Shown: positions 5,888 through 7,991 of the stretch, in pieces
How positions within the stretch are numbered: position 1 is the stretch's first letter
Layout: each line of letters opens with the position of its first letter
The notes under the pieces: model-generated
What the model saw: the letters and a program-made list of their open reading frames with translations, nothing else
Database searches by the model: none
Told to the model about the DNA's origin: nothing
Origin: DASPKW01 sp038244055
GTDB lineage: Bacteria; Planctomycetota; Phycisphaerae; Tepidisphaerales; Tepidisphaeraceae
Reading direction: 5' to 3'
DNA: 7,991 nucleotides
Assembly: GCA_038244055.1 (NCBI GenBank)
Contig: JBBRTW010000343.1
Coordinates: 1 to 7,991, forward strand
Position numbers and translations under genes: made by a program

Positions 5888-7000
5888 ATGTCCCTCCCCC
5901 CTCCCATCCCCTCCGCCCCCGCCCAGCGCCAATTCCCCTGCAAAGACTGCGGCGCGAATCTCGTCTTCGAGCCGGGCTCCTCCTGCCTCAAATGTCCCTA
6001 CTGCGGCGCTGAGAACCAGATCGCGCTCGATCCCGCGGCCGCCGTCGTCGAGCATGATTTCCTGGCCGCACTCCACGCCACCGCCGGCGCGGCCCTTACC
6101 GTCGATGTCCTGGCCATCAAATGCACCTCCTGCGGCGCGGAATCTTCCTTCAAAGACGACGTCGTCGCCTCTAAATGCACCTTCTGTGGCTTCCCCATCG
6201 TCGCCACCGGCCAATCCCGCAAGCTCATCAAACCCCAATCCCTCCTGCCCTTCGCCATCACCCGCGAACAGGCCGGCCAATCTTTCCGCCTCTGGGTCGC
6301 CTCCCTCTGGTTCGCCCCGAACGATCTAAAAACCCAGGCCGAGCGCTCCGGCATCGATGGCGCTTACATCCCCGCCTGGACCTACGATTCCGACACCTTC
6401 TCCCAGTACACTGGCGCACGCGGCGATAATTACTGGGAGACCGAAACGTATTACGAAACCGATTCGCAAGGCCGCTCCCAGGCCCGCACCCGCCAGGTCA
6501 TGAAAACCCGCTGGACCTTCGTCAGCGGCAACGTCTTCAACCGCTTCGATGATGTCCTGGTCCTCGCCTCCCATTCGCTGCCCCCCAAGCTCGGCCGAAA
6601 GCTCCAGCCCTGGGACCTGCCCAATCTCACCCCGTACCAGGATGAGTTCATCAGCGGTTTCGTCTGCGAGAGCTACCAGGTGGGGTTGGAAGATGGTTTT
6701 GGCGAGGCCCGCCAGATCATGGACAGCTTCATCCGCACCGCCATCATGCACCAGATCGGCGGCGATCAGCAGCGCATCGACTGGGTCAACACCAACTACA
6801 ACAACATCACCTTCAAGCACATTCTCCTCCCCCTCTGGATCTCGGCCTACCTCTACCGCGAGCGCTCCTTCCGCTTTCTGGTCAATGCCCGCACCGGCCA
6901 GGTCCAGGGCGAGCGCCCCTACAGCGCCATCAAGATCACAATCCTTGTCGTATCCATCGTGCTCGCTATCCTCATCCTGTTCCTCGCATTCAAGCATTAA
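5888..7000 (+). CDS. Double zinc-ribbon protein with C-terminal membrane anchor (YdjG-like)
   Basis: Two zinc ribbons open the 370-residue protein: Cys18/21 with Cys36/39 (CKDC, CPYC) and Cys79/82 with Cys97/100 (CTSC, CTFC). A conserved middle region follows (about 112-345), with LLPFAITREQAGQSFRLW, GAYIPAWTYDSDTFSQYTG and a late LPLWISAYLYRERSFRFLVN. The last about 20 residues (IKITILVVSIVLAILILFLA) form one membrane segment, so most of the protein should face the cytoplasm. This layout is that of proteins often labelled 'TFIIB-type zinc ribbon' or, wrongly, 'primosomal protein N-prime', and of Bacillus YdjG. Its neighbour is a YdjI-like SPFH protein, supporting a shared membrane role. The ATG at 5888 is preferred; extension to 5744 would translate the heptamer array. 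No Shine-Dalgarno is present. Ligands of the ribbons are unknown. Confidence 0.85.
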   Translation: MSLPPPIPSAPAQRQFPCKDCGANLVFEPGSSCLKCPYCGAENQIALDPAAAVVEHDFLAALHATAGAALTVDVLAIKCTSCGAESSFKDDVVASKCTFCGFPIVATGQSRKLIKPQSLLPFAITREQAGQSFRLWVASLWFAPNDLKTQAERSGIDGAYIPAWTYDSDTFSQYTGARGDNYWETETYYETDSQGRSQARTRQVMKTRWTFVSGNVFNRFDDVLVLASHSLPPKLGRKLQPWDLPNLTPYQDEFISGFVCESYQVGLEDGFGEARQIMDSFIRTAIMHQIGGDQQRIDWVNTNYNNITFKHILLPLWISAYLYRERSFRFLVNARTGQVQGERPYSAIKITILVVSIVLAILILFLAFKH

Positions 7001-7116
7001 TGACTCCTCGTGCTCGAAACGCTTGTTTTGCATATCTTCCGCTGGATTAATGAGATGGAGCCGACGCCGGCCGGGTACGGGAATTCCGGAAGCAGACCGC
7101 CGCCGTCAACCCCCCA

Positions 7117-7146
7117 TACCAGGCCATTATCAAAAAAGCCCTGGTA
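7117..7146 (+). terminator. Hairpin after the zinc-ribbon gene, possible terminator
   Basis: TACCAGG (7117-7123) and CCTGGTA (7140-7146) form a perfect 7-bp stem around a 16-base loop that contains an A-run. A weakly T-rich stretch (GTCTGTTTCTT) follows. It lies 117 bases past the stop at 7000 and just before the candidate promoter of the next gene, a sensible place for a terminator. The stem is short for the loop. Confidence 0.35.
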
Positions 7147-7156
7147 AGTCTGTTTC

Positions 7157-7188
7157 TTGATGCATCCCGACCCGGATTCTGCTAAGCT
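7157..7188 (+). promoter_or_regulatory. Candidate promoter for the lipocalin-like gene
   Basis: TTGATG (7157-7162) is a possible -35. TGCTAAGCT (7180-7188) has the TGn extension and TA...T of an extended -10. The spacing to TAAGCT is 20 bases, longer than usual, so the -10 would carry most of the signal. A GGAGG at 7206-7210 lies eight bases before the ATG at 7219. Confidence 0.4.
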
Positions 7189-7218
7189 TCGGCGCTACTC
7201 AGGACGGAGGCCCACACC

Positions 7219-7935
7219 ATGTCACCCACAGCGACCATCGCCGCCGTCGTCGCCGCATTGGTGTTTCTCGCCTGGATCTTCCAATCCGATGTGACTGATC
7301 CCGCCTATGAGGCCTGGGCCAAGCGCCAGGCCGAGGAAAAAAAAGTCGAGGGCACGGTCCGCCCGCCCTTGGGCGTCAACATCACCGATGCCGGCGTGAC
7401 CAAGGGGGGCTCGCCCGAGGTTCGCGGTTCCCGCGAATACACTTCGGGCACCGAAAACGTCGTCCCCGCCTCGTTCCCCCAGGATGCGGTCATCGGCGAC
7501 AACTCGAATGTCCCCACCACCCAGCCCCTGAACGCGAACGGCAACGCGTTTTCCGCCAACGCTCATCTGCAGGGAACTTACGTCGGTGTGATGTCGGTCG
7601 GCGACGTGCCCCGGGCCGCGCCCGTCGGCGAGGAGCCATGGATCGCCTTTCGCCGCGATGGCACCTTCTCCACCCAGAACATGCACCAGGCCGATGTGGA
7701 TATGGAGGCCGGCACCCTCGGCGCCAGTTCGTCGATCGTCGAGCGCTCCCGCGGAAATTATCACCTTGGCGGCAACGCCCTCAGCCTCCAGTACACCGAT
7801 GGCCTGAACCGCAAAAAGGGCAACACCCGAAACTACACCGTAACCGCCATCGCCATCGCCGGCCCCGCCGCCGACCAAATCCCCGCCGCGATCACCATCC
7901 AGGGCAAAATGTTCAAGCTAGATCCCACGCGCTGA
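7219..7935 (+). CDS. Membrane-anchored protein with a lipocalin-like C-terminal domain
   Basis: The 238-residue protein starts with a hydrophobic segment (about residues 5-21, ATIAAVVAALVFLAWIF) that may be a signal anchor, with no obvious cleavage site or lipobox cysteine. A charged helix (EAWAKRQAEEKKVEG) and a low-complexity linker rich in Asn, Thr and Pro run to about residue 115. The rest (about 117-238) is beta-rich and has features of lipocalin-like or beta-barrel folds: LQGTYVGVM, WIAFRRDGTFS, GNYHLGGNALSLQYTDG and ITIQGKMFKLDP. The pattern 'GTY ... F..DGTF ... G.Y.L.GN.L.L' recurs in small proteins that measure or bind lipophilic ligands, but no ligand can be named. A strong GGAGG sets the start. 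It follows the zinc-ribbon gene by 218 bases and probably has its own promoter. The domain call is by eye. Confidence 0.75.
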   Translation: MSPTATIAAVVAALVFLAWIFQSDVTDPAYEAWAKRQAEEKKVEGTVRPPLGVNITDAGVTKGGSPEVRGSREYTSGTENVVPASFPQDAVIGDNSNVPTTQPLNANGNAFSANAHLQGTYVGVMSVGDVPRAAPVGEEPWIAFRRDGTFSTQNMHQADVDMEAGTLGASSSIVERSRGNYHLGGNALSLQYTDGLNRKKGNTRNYTVTAIAIAGPAADQIPAAITIQGKMFKLDPTR

Positions 7936-7936
7936 A

Positions 7937-7985
7937 TCTGAAATCTGAAATCTCAGATCTGAAATTTGAAATTCATCATTCATCA
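7937..7985. repeat. Array of seven 7-bp tandem repeats after the last gene
   Basis: Seven heptamers keep exact phase: TCTGAAA twice, TCTCAGA, TCTGAAA, TTTGAAA, then TTCATCA twice, and the window ends in TTCCCC. The array starts one base after the stop at 7935. Its last two units are identical to units of the array at 5799-5882, so the two arrays belong to one repeat family. It runs to the window edge and may continue. Confidence 0.88.
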
Positions 7986-7991
7986 TTCCCC

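Noticed and set aside
6326..7033. Minus-strand open frame of 235 codons opposite the zinc-ribbon gene
   Set aside because: Acidic, low-complexity composition without motifs, fully explained by the codon pattern of the plus-strand gene.
7222..7878. Minus-strand open frame of 218 codons opposite the lipocalin-like gene
   Set aside because: Glycine-rich shadow of the plus-strand gene, which has a strong Shine-Dalgarno and plausible domains.

Overview
The window is GC-rich bacterial DNA with seven genes: one cut by the left edge and six complete. Several traits point to a planctomycete, possibly of the Phycisphaerae type. These are a SpoVG protein with a zinc ribbon built into it directly downstream of ispE, a DUF4139 protein, an SPFH protein fused to a GYF_2-like domain, and intergenic spaces filled with heptanucleotide arrays and small palindromic elements. 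This assignment is inferred from protein content and genome style; the window contains no rRNA or other marker gene.

Layout. Positions 1-1560 (+) hold the C-terminal part of a DUF4139 protein, whose last codons and stop have been tandemly duplicated. A 358-base gap follows, carrying a MITE/REP-like inverted-repeat element and a possible promoter. Next are ispE (1919-2812, +), the CDP-ME kinase of the MEP isoprenoid pathway, and spoVG (3115-3621, +) with a strong Shine-Dalgarno. The pair recalls the Firmicutes ispE-purR-yabJ-spoVG-glmU neighbourhood. Convergent to spoVG is a small membrane-anchored protein (3753-4238, -) with a possible acyl-carrier-like soluble domain.

Divergent from that gene is a run of three plus-strand genes that may work together at the membrane: an SPFH/YdjI-like protein with a C-terminal GYF_2 domain (4482-5588), a double zinc-ribbon protein with a C-terminal membrane anchor (5888-7000, YdjG-like), and a membrane-anchored protein with a lipocalin-like C-terminal domain (7219-7935). 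The first two resemble partners of the Bacillus pspA-ydjGHI envelope-stress system, but no PspA is encoded here. They are separated by about 300 bases of repeats and the third has its own candidate promoter, so a single tight operon is unlikely.

The non-coding DNA is unusually structured. Twelve consecutive 7-bp units run directly into the start codon of the zinc-ribbon gene. A second seven-unit array follows the last gene. Two different inverted-repeat elements sit in other gaps. No tRNA, rRNA, CRISPR array, transposase or phage gene was recognised.
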